From the NCBI GenBank assembly GCA_002704915.1, contig PAIP01000033.1, positions 26,323-90,322 on the forward strand: a DNA stretch of 64,000 nt, in the 5' to 3' direction. The notes beneath the pieces are model-generated. The model worked only from the letters and a program-made list of their open reading frames with translations. It searched no databases and was not told the origin of the DNA. The position numbers and the translations under genes are program-made. The stretch's first letter is position 1. Each line of letters starts with the position of its first letter. Source of the stretch: Parvularcula sp. Its GTDB lineage: Bacteria > Pseudomonadota > Alphaproteobacteria > Caulobacterales > Parvularculaceae. Positions 35,657 to 46,914 of this stretch are shown here, piece by piece.

Positions 35657-37237
35657 CTAAGCCGCTTTTTCTTCGTGATAATCGTCGTCGATATTGACGT
35701 CCCAGATGGGCTGCTTGTCCCGAGTGTTTTTGAGGATGGCTTTAACGGCATAATATGCCGTCAGCATGGAATGATCCTGATTGTTGTAGCGGTGCATGCC
35801 GTTGCGGCCCACGAGATAAAGATTGGGAATGGAATCGGTGAATTCGCGAACCGTCGAAAACTCCGAATAGGCGCCGTAATAGCCCGGATAGGCTTTCGGA
35901 ACGCGCAACACCATGCCGTCCATCAGGTCTTGCTGATCGGCGAGGCCGATTTTTTCCATTTCGCTGATGCCGAGATTGATGAGGTCGGAGTCCGACATGC
36001 TCCACAAATGATCGTTCTCCTGACAGAAATATTCCATTCCGACCCAAACAGTATTCGGGTCAGCGATCATGTAAGGGCTCCAATTGTTGAAGAATTGGAG
36101 ACGCCCGACCGTCACGCCCTTGTCCTGAATGTAAATCCAGTTATCCGGCGTCAAATTGATGGGCGAGTTCGGATCGGCGCCTGAAGTTTTTTTGAGACGC
36201 TTCAGGAGAAGCCCAACCGTAATGAAGTCGCGATATTCAAGAGCGTTGGCGATGCGGCTGACGGGTTCCGGCGCCGCGGGACGCATGGCGTTGATGAGGT
36301 CCACGATCGGCATCGTTGAAATCACGTGATCGGCGGGAATGGTCGTGTGCGCGCCGCTGTTCTGGTCTTCCGCCGTGACATGGGTGATGTTGCCGCCGAT
36401 AACGCCGATATTGACCGCCTTGCAGCGCCGGCGAATGACGGCGCCTTCTTTTTGAACCTTGTCTGCCGTGGTTTCCCACATCTGGCCGGGACCGTATTTG
36501 GGATACAGAAACTCTTCGATCAGGCTCGTATTCTCCGCGCCGCCGCCGATCAGGCCGAGCTGACGGAAAGGCGCCTTGACCGCGTGCGCGATGGCTTTCG
36601 TTACCGAAAGCCCCTTGATGCGCTGCGCGCCCCATTCGGCGCTGATTTCGCTGCAGGGAACGCCCCAGACCTTTTCCGTATAGTCCTTGAAAAATGTCAG
36701 ATAGAGTTCCTGCCCGAAGCGGTTGATCAGAAAATCTTCAAGCGATTCTTCCTGCGGGCGTGGATTGATGCGGGCGGCGCCATAGCTCGCAAGCATATGC
36801 GCCACGCGCGCGGGGCCAAGCTTCATCGCCGTATCGATATTGGCCTTCACGGGATAAGAGAAGAACTTGCCATTGTAATAGATGCGCGAAAGACGCTGGC
36901 GGATGAGCATCACGCGCTCTGCATCGTCGGATACGCTGCCGGCGAGATCGACCGAGCGCGACTTGTTCTGATAGGCGATGTCAACGGACTCGCGCCCACC
37001 GTCGCTGGCGATCGGCATCATGTCCCGCCACCAGTCCATGACCCAATCCGACTTGGAGAAGAAGCGGTGACCGCCAATATCGATACGGTTGCCGTTGTAA
37101 TTCACAGTCTTGGAGATGCCGCCGACAAGGCTGTCCGCCTCCAGAACGGTGACTTCCATATTGCCCGCCCGGGCCAGCTCGTAAGCGGCAGTCAGGCCCG
37201 CGGGGCCCGCCCCGATGATAACGACGCGATTTGACAT
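35657..37237 (-). CDS. FAD-dependent NAD(P)-binding oxidoreductase, UDP-galactopyranose mutase-like
   Basis: A 526-residue flavoprotein. The N-terminal dinucleotide motif is [18 protein letters not shown], followed by the E in [17 protein letters not shown] and [17 protein letters not shown], which is typical of the protoporphyrinogen-oxidase/UDP-galactopyranose mutase-like group. A second FAD contact [14 protein letters not shown] is at the C-terminus. ATG 37237 is selected because it puts the motif at residues 3-20 and overlaps the GtrA stop (TAATG). Members act on sugar nucleotides or lipid-linked sugars. The neighbouring GtrA and membrane protein support an envelope polysaccharide role. 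Confidence 0.83.
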   Translation of the reverse strand: MSNRVVIIGAGPAGLTAAYELARAGNMEVTVLEADSLVGGISKTVNYNGNRIDIGGHRFFSKSDWVMDWWRDMMPIASDGGRESVDIAYQNKSRSVDLAGSVSDDAERVMLIRQRLSRIYYNGKFFSYPVKANIDTAMKLGPARVAHMLASYGAARINPRPQEESLEDFLINRFGQELYLTFFKDYTEKVWGVPCSEISAEWGAQRIKGLSVTKAIAHAVKAPFRQLGLIGGGAENTSLIEEFLYPKYGPGQMWETTADKVQKEGAVIRRRCKAVNIGVIGGNITHVTAEDQNSGAHTTIPADHVISTMPIVDLINAMRPAAPEPVSRIANALEYRDFITVGLLLKRLKKTSGADPNSPINLTPDNWIYIQDKGVTVGRLQFFNNWSPYMIADPNTVWVGMEYFCQENDHLWSMSDSDLINLGISEMEKIGLADQQDLMDGMVLRVPKAYPGYYGAYSEFSTVREFTDSIPNLYLVGRNGMHRYNNQDHSMLTAYYAVKAILKNTRDKQPIWDVNIDDDYHEEKAA

Positions 37238-37689
37238 TATTTCGCCTCCCGAGCGAACCAGGATGTTTGAAACAGAAAAATTTTCCGCATCAAGAAATTG
37301 AAGATGAAGGTGAAGAAGACCGTTGCGATTTTTGCTATCGGATAAGCAAGGCCTGCTATTGATACGAAAGAAGCCATGAGCCCTTGCGTTAGGCAAAGAC
37401 CGAGAATGCCGATCACCACGAAGAGAGCGAATTCCGACTTTCGGTCCTCATACCGTCTCTCCCGGAAAATCATCTTGATCGAGGTCAGGTAGAGAAAAAC
37501 GCTGCCGGCGATGAAACCGACAGCGCTTGACACAAGATAATGCCATCCCGCCCATTCGGTCAGTCCGACAAGAAGTGAAAAGTCGATGACAAGAGCGAGC
37601 CCGCTGGCGCCCGTATAATGTGCAAATTCACGAACGGCGCCGGGGAAGCCGGCGCGCGTATTCCGCAGGGTTGCCGGCTTTGAAAACAT
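37237..37689 (-). CDS. GtrA-family membrane protein
   Basis: A 150-residue protein with four likely membrane helices: [52 protein letters not shown] and [17 protein letters not shown], with R-K-I-F-L-F at the C-terminal end. This is the GtrA pattern; such proteins are thought to flip polyprenol-linked sugars across the membrane. Its stop overlaps the start of the flavoprotein gene, so the products are made together. It is the first gene of a three-gene set on this strand. Confidence 0.85.
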   Translation of the reverse strand: MFSKPATLRNTRAGFPGAVREFAHYTGASGLALVIDFSLLVGLTEWAGWHYLVSSAVGFIAGSVFLYLTSIKMIFRERRYEDRKSEFALFVVIGILGLCLTQGLMASFVSIAGLAYPIAKIATVFFTFIFNFLMRKIFLFQTSWFAREAK

Positions 37690-38125
37690 GAACTTTTTTT
37701 ACTCGTCGGTGACTGTCAGTATTCGTTGGAAAGGAAACAAAATAACGTAAATGAACAGTTACCATAAGGCTCAGAAAGCCCGTTATCGGCGGATGTTTTC
37801 CGTATATGGATTGGTTTTTTGGCAAAGGCTCGGGAGTGAGCAAGTCCTTCATCTCATGACCCTCCACTCCGGGAAATGTTGAGGCCTGGTGGAGCGCGCA
37901 AAGCGGGGAAAACGACAATCGATTCGGCGCCGCTTTTTATCCAAAATCGCAGGGTGACAATGTCAAACACGATCTCGTGCGGGCTGGCTGCTGTCTGTTG
38001 CGGACTTTCCATTCGGCGGTATTGTCGGCCGGCCGCTTCGCTGCAGGCGGCGCGAAAGACGATTGGAGCAGCGGATGATTTGCCGGCGCTTTCTGCGCCC
38101 GGGGCATAGTGGAGCGAACAACAAG
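37690..38125. other. 436 bp intergenic space with no supported gene
   Basis: Between the divergent GtrA and VOC genes. Open frames are short and lack ribosome sites; the longest on the plus strand (37876-38109) has an arginine/alanine-rich translation without any family resemblance. The part next to GtrA is AT-rich and may hold its promoter. I see no strong hairpin. Confidence 0.6.
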
Positions 38126-38509
38126 ATGGCTATTTTTACCCATGTGACGGTCGGAACGAACGATCTGGAACAAGCGACAAAATTCTATGACGCCGCGTTC
38201 GGGGCGCTCGGCCTGAAAAATCTCGGCGCCTTTGGCGACAGCGCGACGGCCTATGGCGCACAGGCGCCGGAGTTTCTGGTGCTGAAACCGAGAGATGGAA
38301 AGCCCGCCACGCATGCCAATGGCGGCACGATTGGTTTTATGGCGCCGTCACGCAAAGCAGTCGATGCTTTTCATGCAGCGGGGCTCGCCAATGGCGGCGC
38401 ATGCGAGGGGGAGCCGGGTCCGCGCGATGTCATGCCAAACGCTTACGGCGCCTATCTGCGCGATCCCGATGGCAACAAGCTTTGCGCCTATTGCATGGCT
38501 GCGGAATAA
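38126..38509 (+). CDS. VOC-family protein (glyoxalase/bleomycin resistance-like)
   Basis: A 127-residue single-module vicinal oxygen chelate protein. It starts MAIFTHVTVGTNDLEQATKF with the His of the first metal site, has FGALGLKNLG and then HANGGTIGFMAPS with the second half-site, and ends AYGAYLRDPDGNKLCAYC, in which the E/D-P-D-G-N motif is typical of these proteins. Function ranges over glyoxalase, dioxygenase and lyase reactions. It is 73 bp upstream of the S-formylglutathione hydrolase gene. A longer open frame to 38063 exists but has no better start. Confidence 0.8.
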   Translation: MAIFTHVTVGTNDLEQATKFYDAAFGALGLKNLGAFGDSATAYGAQAPEFLVLKPRDGKPATHANGGTIGFMAPSRKAVDAFHAAGLANGGACEGEPGPRDVMPNAYGAYLRDPDGNKLCAYCMAAE

Positions 38510-38582
38510 TCTCAAAGCATTGATCTTCGGCGTCGCGCGGCTAGTAATGGCCGCGCGATTTGATTTTGAAAGGGCATGTGCA

Positions 38583-39410
38583 ATGGAAAAGAAATCCACG
38601 GTGAAAACCTTCGGCGGGATGCAAGGCGTTTATAGCCATAAGTCCGAAGCCCTTTCCTGTGACATGAATTTTGCGGTTTATACGCCCGAAGGAAAAGGCC
38701 CGTTTCCCGTTCTATATTGGCTTTCCGGCCTCACCTGTACGGAAGAGAATTTCATCACCAAGGCGGGCGCGCAACGGGTTGCGGCCGAGCTCGGGCTTGT
38801 TATCGTTGCGCCGGACACCTCTCCGCGCGGAGATGGCGTGCCGGACGATCCGGAAGGCGCCTATGATTTCGGCCTCGGCGCCGGGTTTTACCTCAATGCC
38901 GTGCAGGAGCCATGGGCGAAGCACTATCGGATGTATGATTACATCACGGAGGAATTGCCGGCGCTGATCGAAAAAGAGTTTCCGGTGGATGGGAGCCGCG
39001 CAGGCATATTCGGACATTCCATGGGCGGTCACGGCGCCATGACGATCCACCTGAAAAACCCCGACAAGTTCAAAAGCTGTTCCGCCTTTTCGCCGATTGT
39101 GGCGCCGAGCCAGGTTCCCTGGGGCGAAAAAGCGTTCTCCAACTATCTGGGTTCCGACAAGACGGCCTGGGCCGAATATGACGCCACGGCGCTGGTGCAA
39201 AAGCAGCCGAGCAAAGCGGACATCCTGATCGATCAGGGTACGGCGGATAATTTCCTGGCGGAGCAGTTGAAGCCGGAACTCTTCGCCAACGCCGCATCGG
39301 ACGCGGGGCAGGCTTACACCCTGCGCATGCAGGAGGGGTATGACCACTCCTATTATTTCATCGCGACCTTCATCGAAGATCACCTGCGCTGGCACGCAGA
39401 GCGGCTTTAG
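38583..39410 (+). CDS. frmB: S-formylglutathione hydrolase
   Basis: A 275-residue alpha/beta-hydrolase of the esterase D type. Diagnostic segments are YWLSGLTCTEENFITKAGAQR near the N-terminus (in part), APDTSPRG, and the nucleophile elbow GHSMGGHGAM with its catalytic Ser. The catalytic Asp lies in IDQGTADNFL and the His in GYDHSYYF. It hydrolyses S-formylglutathione to formate and glutathione, the second step of formaldehyde detoxification after the class III dehydrogenase at 32559. ATG 38583 gives the usual family length. The formate goes to the fds and fhs genes downstream in the window. Confidence 0.95.
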   Translation: MEKKSTVKTFGGMQGVYSHKSEALSCDMNFAVYTPEGKGPFPVLYWLSGLTCTEENFITKAGAQRVAAELGLVIVAPDTSPRGDGVPDDPEGAYDFGLGAGFYLNAVQEPWAKHYRMYDYITEELPALIEKEFPVDGSRAGIFGHSMGGHGAMTIHLKNPDKFKSCSAFSPIVAPSQVPWGEKAFSNYLGSDKTAWAEYDATALVQKQPSKADILIDQGTADNFLAEQLKPELFANAASDAGQAYTLRMQEGYDHSYYFIATFIEDHLRWHAERL

Positions 39411-39611
39411 CTTCCAATCATATAAACATATAAAGAAGTCTGGGTGGTAGTTTTGCTACCCCTTGTATTCCGGCGCGATGTGCGTTGAAAACACACCCAG
39501 TAAGACAAGCGTGGGACATGGCCCCGCTAGCGCCCGCGCCTTCTTGCGGCGTATTCTGCGTCTATCGCATTAAGCCGCTGATTTTAAAGTTATTTGAAAG
39601 GACGCTTTGTT

Positions 39612-40721
39612 ATGAAAACACCGCCGTTTCGCGCCGATCATGTGGGCAGCCTCCTGCGCCCGAAAGAGCTGACAGAGGCGCGGGCCAAATTCCGGGATGG
39701 AGATATCTCGGCTGCCGAGCTTCGCACTGTCGAGGATGAGGCGATCAAGGGGGCGGTGAAATTTCAGGAAGACCTCGGCCTCAAAGGCGTTACGGACGGC
39801 GAATTTCGCCGCCGTTACTTCCATGTGGATTTCCTCGTGCAGCTTGACGGCGTCATCGAGGAAGGCGGCATGGCGAAAAAATTCCAGAACGCCAAGGGCG
39901 AGCTTGATTTCGCCCCGCCGGCCATGAAGGTCAATGACAAAGTTCGCCATTCCAAACCGATCGAGCTTGAGAACTTCAAGTTCCTGAAGTCGGTCGCCAG
40001 CCAGACGCCGAAGGTTACGATCCCGTCGCCGACCATGCTGCATTTCCGCGGCGGCCGGAACGCCGTCGACAAGGACGCCTATCCGGACATGGACGAGTTC
40101 TACGCTGATGTGGCGAAAGCCTATCAGCAGGAGATCGAGGCGCTTGCTGAAGCCGGCTGCACCTATCTTCAGCTTGACGACACGAACCTCGCCTATCTTT
40201 GCGATCCGCAACAGCGCGCCGCCGCCAAGGAACGCGGCGAAGACCCTGACGAACTGCCGCGCATGTATGCGCGCTGGATCAATGAAAGCATCAAGACGCG
40301 CCCCGACAATATGCGCGTGGCGATCCATTTGTGCCGTGGGAACTTCAAAAGCTCCTGGGCGGCCGAGGGCGGTTACGAGCCGGTCGCGGAAGTGCTTTTC
40401 AACGAGCTCGATGTGGACGGTTATTTCCTTGAATATGACGATGATCGTTCCGGCGATTTCCGGCCTTTGCGCTTCGTGCCGAAAGACAAGACCGTGGTTC
40501 TCGGTCTCGTGTCATCGAAGCTCGGCGAGTTGGAATCGAAAGAAGACATCAAGCGCCGCATTAACGAAGCCAAGGAGTTCATGCCGCTCGATCAGATGGC
40601 GTTGTCGCCGCAATGCGGCTTCTCCTCGACGGAGCATGGCAATGATATCATGGTCGAGCAGCAGGCGGACAAGCTGCGCTTTATCATCGATGTCGTGAAT
40701 GACGTCTGGGGCGATTTCTAG
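39612..40721 (+). CDS. MetE-like zinc protein, YxjG/YxjH type
   Basis: A 369-residue protein of the cobalamin-independent methionine synthase C-terminal family. N-terminal RADHVGSLLRPKEL and VTDGEFRRRYFHVDF are typical of the YxjG/YxjH branch. Zinc ligands are in IHLCRGN (His, Cys), FLEYDDDRSG (Glu) and SPQCGFSS (Cys). This branch has the catalytic half only and can transfer methyl from simple donors to thiols; the true donor for this protein is unknown. ATG 39612 has AAAGGA upstream. It ends on a shared CTAG with the convergent exporter gene. It is a distant relative of the MetE-like protein at 31252. Confidence 0.83.
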   Translation: MKTPPFRADHVGSLLRPKELTEARAKFRDGDISAAELRTVEDEAIKGAVKFQEDLGLKGVTDGEFRRRYFHVDFLVQLDGVIEEGGMAKKFQNAKGELDFAPPAMKVNDKVRHSKPIELENFKFLKSVASQTPKVTIPSPTMLHFRGGRNAVDKDAYPDMDEFYADVAKAYQQEIEALAEAGCTYLQLDDTNLAYLCDPQQRAAAKERGEDPDELPRMYARWINESIKTRPDNMRVAIHLCRGNFKSSWAAEGGYEPVAEVLFNELDVDGYFLEYDDDRSGDFRPLRFVPKDKTVVLGLVSSKLGELESKEDIKRRINEAKEFMPLDQMALSPQCGFSSTEHGNDIMVEQQADKLRFIIDVVNDVWGDF

Positions 40722-41968
40722 TCATCGGGACCTGCGGGCGGTTCGGTAAACAACCGCCCGCCTTCCGCAATAAAAACAGCGATGACGCCGATGAGCCCGA
40801 ACACGGCGAAAGACGTGACGATGGGAATGGCCGTGCCGTCATAAAGCCGGCCGGCCATGCCGCCGAGCAGCGCGGACCCCGTCGTCGTGATGAAGCCGTA
40901 AACCGCCGACGCCGTTCCCGCCATCCGGCCCATGGGCTCCATGACGATCGCGCTGAAATTGGCGTTGATCAGGCCCATCATGAAATAGGCGGCGATCAGA
41001 AAGGTCATATAACCGGCGACCGTGCCGCCACCCGTCATCGACAGATAGACGGCGTTCGCCGCATTGATGACGGCGAAGGCGATAATGGCGCTGTGGGAAA
41101 GGCGCCGCATGCCGAAACGGCGGACGAGATTGGCGTTGACGATGGCGGCGAGACCCACAGATATGGCGACGGCGCCGAGCGCCAGCGGAAATTTCGCGCC
41201 GAGGCCGTAAGTGTCCACATAAACCTGCTGTGATGAAGTGAGATACGCCATCAGCGAGGCCATGACGCAGGTGGTGCCGATCGTGTATCCGACGCCCGCG
41301 CGATAGGACAGGTAATGGCTGAGCATGGCGCCGATGGCGCTGAAGCTGAGCGGCCTGCGATCTTCGGGTTGCAGGGTTTCGGGCAGCCGCCAGAAGACCC
41401 ACGCCAGCAGGAGCCCCGCAAACCCAAAGAGAACGATAAAAACCCAGCGCCATGGCGCGACAAACAGGATCAGTTGTCCAAGGCTTGGCGCGATGATGGG
41501 CGAGACGATGGAAACGGTCATGGCCATGGACATGATGCTCGCCATCTCGCGTCCCCTGAAAAGATCGCGCACAAGCGCGATGGCTACGACGCGGCCCGCC
41601 GCGGCTGCAACGCCCTGAAGCGCCCGGCCGGCGATGAAAAGGGAATAGGCCGTTGCGACGACGCACAGCAATGTTGCGGCGAGAAACCCGATAAGCGACC
41701 ACATGAAAACGGCGCGCCGCCCGAACCGGTCGGCGAGGGGGCCGTAAAAAAGCTGCGCCGCGCCGGAAGCGAACATGAAAACCGCAATAACAAGCTGGCG
41801 ATCGTTATCGTTGACGAGGCTGAAGTCGGCGCCGATATCGCCGAGCGCGGCGAGCATCATGTCGATGGCGAGCGCGGTCATCGCCATGACGGAGGCGACA
41901 AGGCCCACAAGTTCCATCTTGGAAAGCGGCGCGCGCTCTTTCGTCAGGGATGTGGGGGCGCCGTCCAT
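40718..41968 (-). CDS. Bcr/CflA-family MFS drug efflux transporter
   Basis: A 416-residue twelve-helix exporter. The start of helix 1 has DMMLAALGDIGADFSLVNDN, and motif A in LADRFGRRAVFMWSL; RALQGVAAAAGRVVAIALVRD in helix 4-5 is typical of the Bcr/CflA subfamily (motif C region with SPIIAPSLGQLI). These remove bicyclomycin, chloramphenicol-like drugs or aromatic metabolites in exchange for protons. It stands 59 bp downstream of an aldehyde dehydrogenase and could export toxic phenolics. The natural substrate is unknown. Confidence 0.86.
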   Translation of the reverse strand: MDGAPTSLTKERAPLSKMELVGLVASVMAMTALAIDMMLAALGDIGADFSLVNDNDRQLVIAVFMFASGAAQLFYGPLADRFGRRAVFMWSLIGFLAATLLCVVATAYSLFIAGRALQGVAAAAGRVVAIALVRDLFRGREMASIMSMAMTVSIVSPIIAPSLGQLILFVAPWRWVFIVLFGFAGLLLAWVFWRLPETLQPEDRRPLSFSAIGAMLSHYLSYRAGVGYTIGTTCVMASLMAYLTSSQQVYVDTYGLGAKFPLALGAVAISVGLAAIVNANLVRRFGMRRLSHSAIIAFAVINAANAVYLSMTGGGTVAGYMTFLIAAYFMMGLINANFSAIVMEPMGRMAGTASAVYGFITTTGSALLGGMAGRLYDGTAIPIVTSFAVFGLIGVIAVFIAEGGRLFTEPPAGPDD

Positions 41969-42027
41969 AATTCATTCCATAAAAAATGGGACGGATTGCT
42001 GTCCGTCCCGGGCGTCTTGCACAATGC

Positions 42028-43461
42028 TTATGCTGCGGCCGACGGGTTGTAACCGAGCACCGATTTCAGTTCGAGAAATTCGTCGAACGCATGTTCGCCG
42101 AATTCGCGCCCATTGCCGGAGCGTTTATAGCCGCCAAACGGCACGGAAAAATCCATCTGCGAGTTGTTGATATTGATATAGCCGGCGCGGATTTTCGACG
42201 CGACTTTTCGGGCGTGATCGATATCGCCGCTCTGCACATAGCCCGCGAGACCGTATTCAGTGTCATTGGCGATCCTGATCGCTTCGTCTTCCGTGTCATA
42301 GCCGATGATGACCAGCACCGGTCCGAAGATCTCCTGGCGCGCAATGGTCATGTCATTGGTCACGTCGGCGAAGATCGTCGGCTTCACGTAATAGCCGGTT
42401 TCAAGTCCTTCCGGTTTGCCCGGTCCGCCGGCGATGATCGTGGCGCCCTCGGCCGCGCCTTTTTCGATCAGACCCTGAATTTTGTTCCACTGGGCTTCGG
42501 AAACGACGGGACCCATTTTCGCGGTCGCCGGATCGCCCGGCGTCCAGTCCTGAACCGCTTTCTTCGCGATCTCAATAATTTCGCTCATTTTCGATTTCGG
42601 CGCGATCATCCGGGTCGGCGCCAGACAGGACTGCCCGGAATTCATCATCAGCGTCGCGACCGACCCGGTGACCGCCGCCTCAAGGTCGGCGTCTTCGAGA
42701 ATAATATTCGGCGATTTGCCGCCGAGTTCCTGATGAACGCGCTTGACGCTCGCCGCCGCCGCTCTTGCGACCTCGACGCCCGCGCGCGTTGAGCCGGTGA
42801 AGGAAACCATGTCGATATCGGGATGCGCGGAGATGGCCGCGCCGACCGTGGGCCCGTCGCCATTGACGAGATTGTAAACGCCGGCGGGCAGGCCCGCCTC
42901 GTCGAGAATCTCCGCGAATAGGTAAGAAGAAAAAGGCGCGATTTCAGACGGCTTGTGAACGATTGTGTTGCCGGTCAGCACCGCAGGCGCGAATTTCGCG
43001 GCGAGCTGGTTCATGGGCCAGTTCCAGGGTGTAATAAATCCGCAAACGCCGATGGGCTCCTTGAGGATGTGACTGCCGCCTTTGTCTTCCTCGAACCGAA
43101 AAGTCTTAATGGCGTCGACGGCGGTCATCAAATGACCGACCGCTGACATGGCCTGCGGGCCGCCGGCGAGCCAGGCGGGGGCGCCCATCTCTTCGGTAAT
43201 GGCGGCGCCGATCTCGCTGGCGCGCTTTTTGTAAATATCGGCGATCTTCATCACCATGGCGACGCGCTCGTCAATGCTGGTCTGGCTCCAGCTTTCGAAG
43301 GCCTTGCGCGCGGCCTTAACGGCGGAGTCGACGTCATCGGCGCCGCCGAGACTGATTTTGCCCGCAGTTTTCTCCGTCGCCGGATTAATGACGTCGAGCG
43401 TCTTGGCGCTTTCGGGCTCAACCCACTCGCCGCCAATATAAAACTTCATGTAGTTGCGCAT
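42028..43461 (-). CDS. NAD(P)-dependent aldehyde dehydrogenase
   Basis: A 477-residue ALDH. Cofactor site FITPWNWPMNQLAAKFAPA, FTGSTRAGVEVA, general base in HQELGGKSPN, catalytic Cys in NSGQSCLAPTRM and EIFGPVLVI. The QSCLAPTR sequence and the Asn-Trp-Pro motif are like those of betaine/aldehyde dehydrogenases of the DhaS type with wide specificity. It is 184 bp downstream of the aldo/keto reductase gene that closes the lig operon, and may belong to a separate transcript with the exporter gene. A vanillin or other aromatic aldehyde role is possible. Confidence 0.85.
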   Translation of the reverse strand: MRNYMKFYIGGEWVEPESAKTLDVINPATEKTAGKISLGGADDVDSAVKAARKAFESWSQTSIDERVAMVMKIADIYKKRASEIGAAITEEMGAPAWLAGGPQAMSAVGHLMTAVDAIKTFRFEEDKGGSHILKEPIGVCGFITPWNWPMNQLAAKFAPAVLTGNTIVHKPSEIAPFSSYLFAEILDEAGLPAGVYNLVNGDGPTVGAAISAHPDIDMVSFTGSTRAGVEVARAAAASVKRVHQELGGKSPNIILEDADLEAAVTGSVATLMMNSGQSCLAPTRMIAPKSKMSEIIEIAKKAVQDWTPGDPATAKMGPVVSEAQWNKIQGLIEKGAAEGATIIAGGPGKPEGLETGYYVKPTIFADVTNDMTIARQEIFGPVLVIIGYDTEDEAIRIANDTEYGLAGYVQSGDIDHARKVASKIRAGYININNSQMDFSVPFGGYKRSGNGREFGEHAFDEFLELKSVLGYNPSAAA

Positions 43462-43645
43462 GTCTTCGCTCTCCCGGCGGCAACGTCAATGACGTGTCGG
43501 CATTTCTCTCGGGCGCCGCCTGACGATGAATCTCACCATCTAGGAAGGACGAAGCGTCGGGTTCCCGCGCAACTCGCAGGGAAGGGGCTCGCAGCAGCCG
43601 CCGAACTCACGAATGAGGGGCTAGCTGACTGAATTTCGGTCGTTT

Positions 43646-44650
43646 TCAAGCTGCGTCTGAAAATTCTTCCGTGTCGATTTCGGCCTGTGTGCCTGCCGGA
43701 TATCGGGGACCGGAAACCGTATTCCGATTGATAAGGTCTTCGACCTTGGCGATGGCGTCGGCGCTCAACGAAACGCCGTCCGCCCCCATATTCTCTTCGA
43801 GATGGGCGAGCGACGTCGTCCCGGGAATCGCATGCATGTGCGGTCCTTTTTGAAGCACCCATGCAATGGCGAGTTGCGCCGGCGTGCAATCCGCTTCCTT
43901 TGCAATCTGCCGGAAAGCCGGCAGCAGTTTCGCGTTTTCCTCAAAATGCGGCGATTGAAAACGCGGCATGCCGCGGCGAATGTCTTTTTCCGCAAAGTTC
44001 TCGGGATCGAGATCGCTGCTCGCCAAAAAGCCGCGCGCCACGGGCGAAAAGGCCACAAAGGCGGCGCCGATGTCGGCGCAGGCCTCAATCACGCCGATCT
44101 CGGCATTGCGCGACCAAAGGGAATATTCCGACTGAACGGCCGCAATGGGATGAACCTTATGCGCCTTCAACAGCGTGGCGGCGGAGACTTCGGAAAGGCC
44201 GATGGCGCCGACCTTACCGCTTTCAACCATGCGCGCCAGCTCGCCGACGCTGTCTTCGATCGGCACGTCATTGAGTTTGTCGTAACGATGAAGGTAGTAA
44301 AGATCGATCCGGTCAGTCTGCAGCCGCCGGAGCGAATCTTCGAGGGTGGCGCGTAACGCATCCGGCCGGCCGTCGATCACGCGCTTGCCGTCGACCCCTT
44401 GCATGCCGCATTTGCTGGCGAGCAGAATATTGTCCCGGTAAGGCTTCAGCGCCGGCCCTACAAGCTCTTCATTCTTGCCAAAGCCGTACAGCGCGGCGGT
44501 GTCGAAATGATCGACGCCGAGCTCGATCGCCTTGTGCAGAAGTTTCACCCCGTCCTCGGGCGAGGGCGGATGGCCATAGGCGTGGCTTAAATTCATGCAG
44601 CCGAGCCCGACCGGGTTGACTGCGCGTCCTGCAAGCTGGCGTTGCGTCAT
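43646..44650 (-). CDS. Aldo/keto reductase (last gene of the protocatechuate operon)
   Basis: A 334-residue TIM-barrel oxidoreductase. Catalytic residues of the family: Asp and Tyr in DHFDTAALYGFGKNE, Lys in LLASKCGMQ and His in YYLHRYDKL. The C-terminal NADPH site reads AIPGTTSLAHLEEN. It follows ligC by 29 bp on the same strand and so is probably part of that operon, but none of the known 4,5-cleavage steps needs it. It might reduce an aldehyde intermediate (for example the ring-opened semialdehyde) or protect from it. It is followed by a 184 bp gap. Confidence 0.84.
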   Translation of the reverse strand: MTQRQLAGRAVNPVGLGCMNLSHAYGHPPSPEDGVKLLHKAIELGVDHFDTAALYGFGKNEELVGPALKPYRDNILLASKCGMQGVDGKRVIDGRPDALRATLEDSLRRLQTDRIDLYYLHRYDKLNDVPIEDSVGELARMVESGKVGAIGLSEVSAATLLKAHKVHPIAAVQSEYSLWSRNAEIGVIEACADIGAAFVAFSPVARGFLASSDLDPENFAEKDIRRGMPRFQSPHFEENAKLLPAFRQIAKEADCTPAQLAIAWVLQKGPHMHAIPGTTSLAHLEENMGADGVSLSADAIAKVEDLINRNTVSGPRYPAGTQAEIDTEEFSDAA

Positions 44651-44679
44651 TGCTGTTCTTTGCCTTCTGTCGTCTTCCT

Positions 44680-45630
44680 TCAGCCTTGCGCTTTCAGTTT
44701 CTCATCGAGATCGTAAAGCGTTTTATAGCAAGGCAACACTTTCGCGACGGAGGAATTCGGCTCGCGGCCTTCCTTGATGGCGGCGAAGAATTCGCGGTCC
44801 TGAAGCTCGATGCCGTTCATGGAGACATCGACCTTTGAGACGTCCACGGTTTCTTCGCGGCCCGTGACGAGATCGTCATAACGCGCGATATAAGTGCCGT
44901 TGTCGCAGATATAGCGGAAGAAGGTCCCGAGCGGTCCGTCATTGTTGAAGGACAGCGAGAGCGTCAGGATCTTGCCCTTTTCTGATTTCAACTGGATCGA
45001 CATATCCATGGCGATGCCAAGTTCCGGATGGATCGGCCCTTGAATCGCATTTGCCACGACGACTTTTTCGCCGGTCTGATATTGGAAGAGGTCAACCGTA
45101 TGGGCCGCGTGGTGCCATAGAAGGTGATCGGTCCATGACCGCGGTTCTCCCTTGGCGTTCATGTTCTGGCGGCGAAAGAAATAGGTCTGCACATCCATTT
45201 GCTGGATTTCCAGTTCGCCCGCCTTGATCTTGTTGTGAACATATTGGTGAGACGGATTGAACCGCCGCGTATGGCCGACCATGCAGACGAGGCCCGTTTC
45301 CTTTTGCTTGTCCATGACCGCCTGGGCGTCTTCCCAGGAATCCGCGAGCGGGATTTCCACTTCCACATGCTTGCCGGCGTCCATGCACTGGATCGCCTGC
45401 TCCGCGTGCATCTGCGTGGGCGTGCATAGAATTGCGGCGTCAACGCCCGGCTGTTCCAGCGCTTCGGAAAGCTCCGTCGTCGCATGGGGGATGCCGTATT
45501 CGTCCGCGACTTTCTGCGTGGGCTCCAGCCGGCGTCCGACAATGGAGACAACCTCGACGCCGTCGATATTCTTGATGCCGTCGAGATGTTTGAGGCCGAA
45601 GGCGCCGGCGCCGGCGAGGATGACTTTCAT
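44680..45630 (-). CDS. ligC: 4-carboxy-2-hydroxymuconate-6-semialdehyde dehydrogenase
   Basis: A 316-residue Gfo/Idh/MocA-type enzyme that oxidises the hemiacetal of the ring-cleavage product with NADP to 2-pyrone-4,6-dicarboxylate. N-terminal Rossmann GAGAFGLKHLDGI, then VGRRLEPTQK, which fits NADP binding, CTPTQMHAEQ and EVEIPLADS (the Gfo/Idh E-K/I-P site). YFFRRQNMNAKGEPRSWTDH and LWHHAAHTVDLFQ are characteristic of LigC. ATG 45630 has AGAAAGGA upstream and yields the family length of about 315. It is 23 bp after ligB. Confidence 0.93.
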   Translation of the reverse strand: MKVILAGAGAFGLKHLDGIKNIDGVEVVSIVGRRLEPTQKVADEYGIPHATTELSEALEQPGVDAAILCTPTQMHAEQAIQCMDAGKHVEVEIPLADSWEDAQAVMDKQKETGLVCMVGHTRRFNPSHQYVHNKIKAGELEIQQMDVQTYFFRRQNMNAKGEPRSWTDHLLWHHAAHTVDLFQYQTGEKVVVANAIQGPIHPELGIAMDMSIQLKSEKGKILTLSLSFNNDGPLGTFFRYICDNGTYIARYDDLVTGREETVDVSKVDVSMNGIELQDREFFAAIKEGREPNSSVAKVLPCYKTLYDLDEKLKAQG

Positions 45631-45653
45631 GGTTTCGGTCCTTTCTGTTATCT

Positions 45654-46910
<1,257 letters not shown>

Positions 46911-46914
<4 letters not shown>

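Noticed and set aside
37876..38109. 77-codon plus-strand frame before the VOC gene
   Set aside because: No ribosome site, unlike composition and no known pattern; treated as intergenic.
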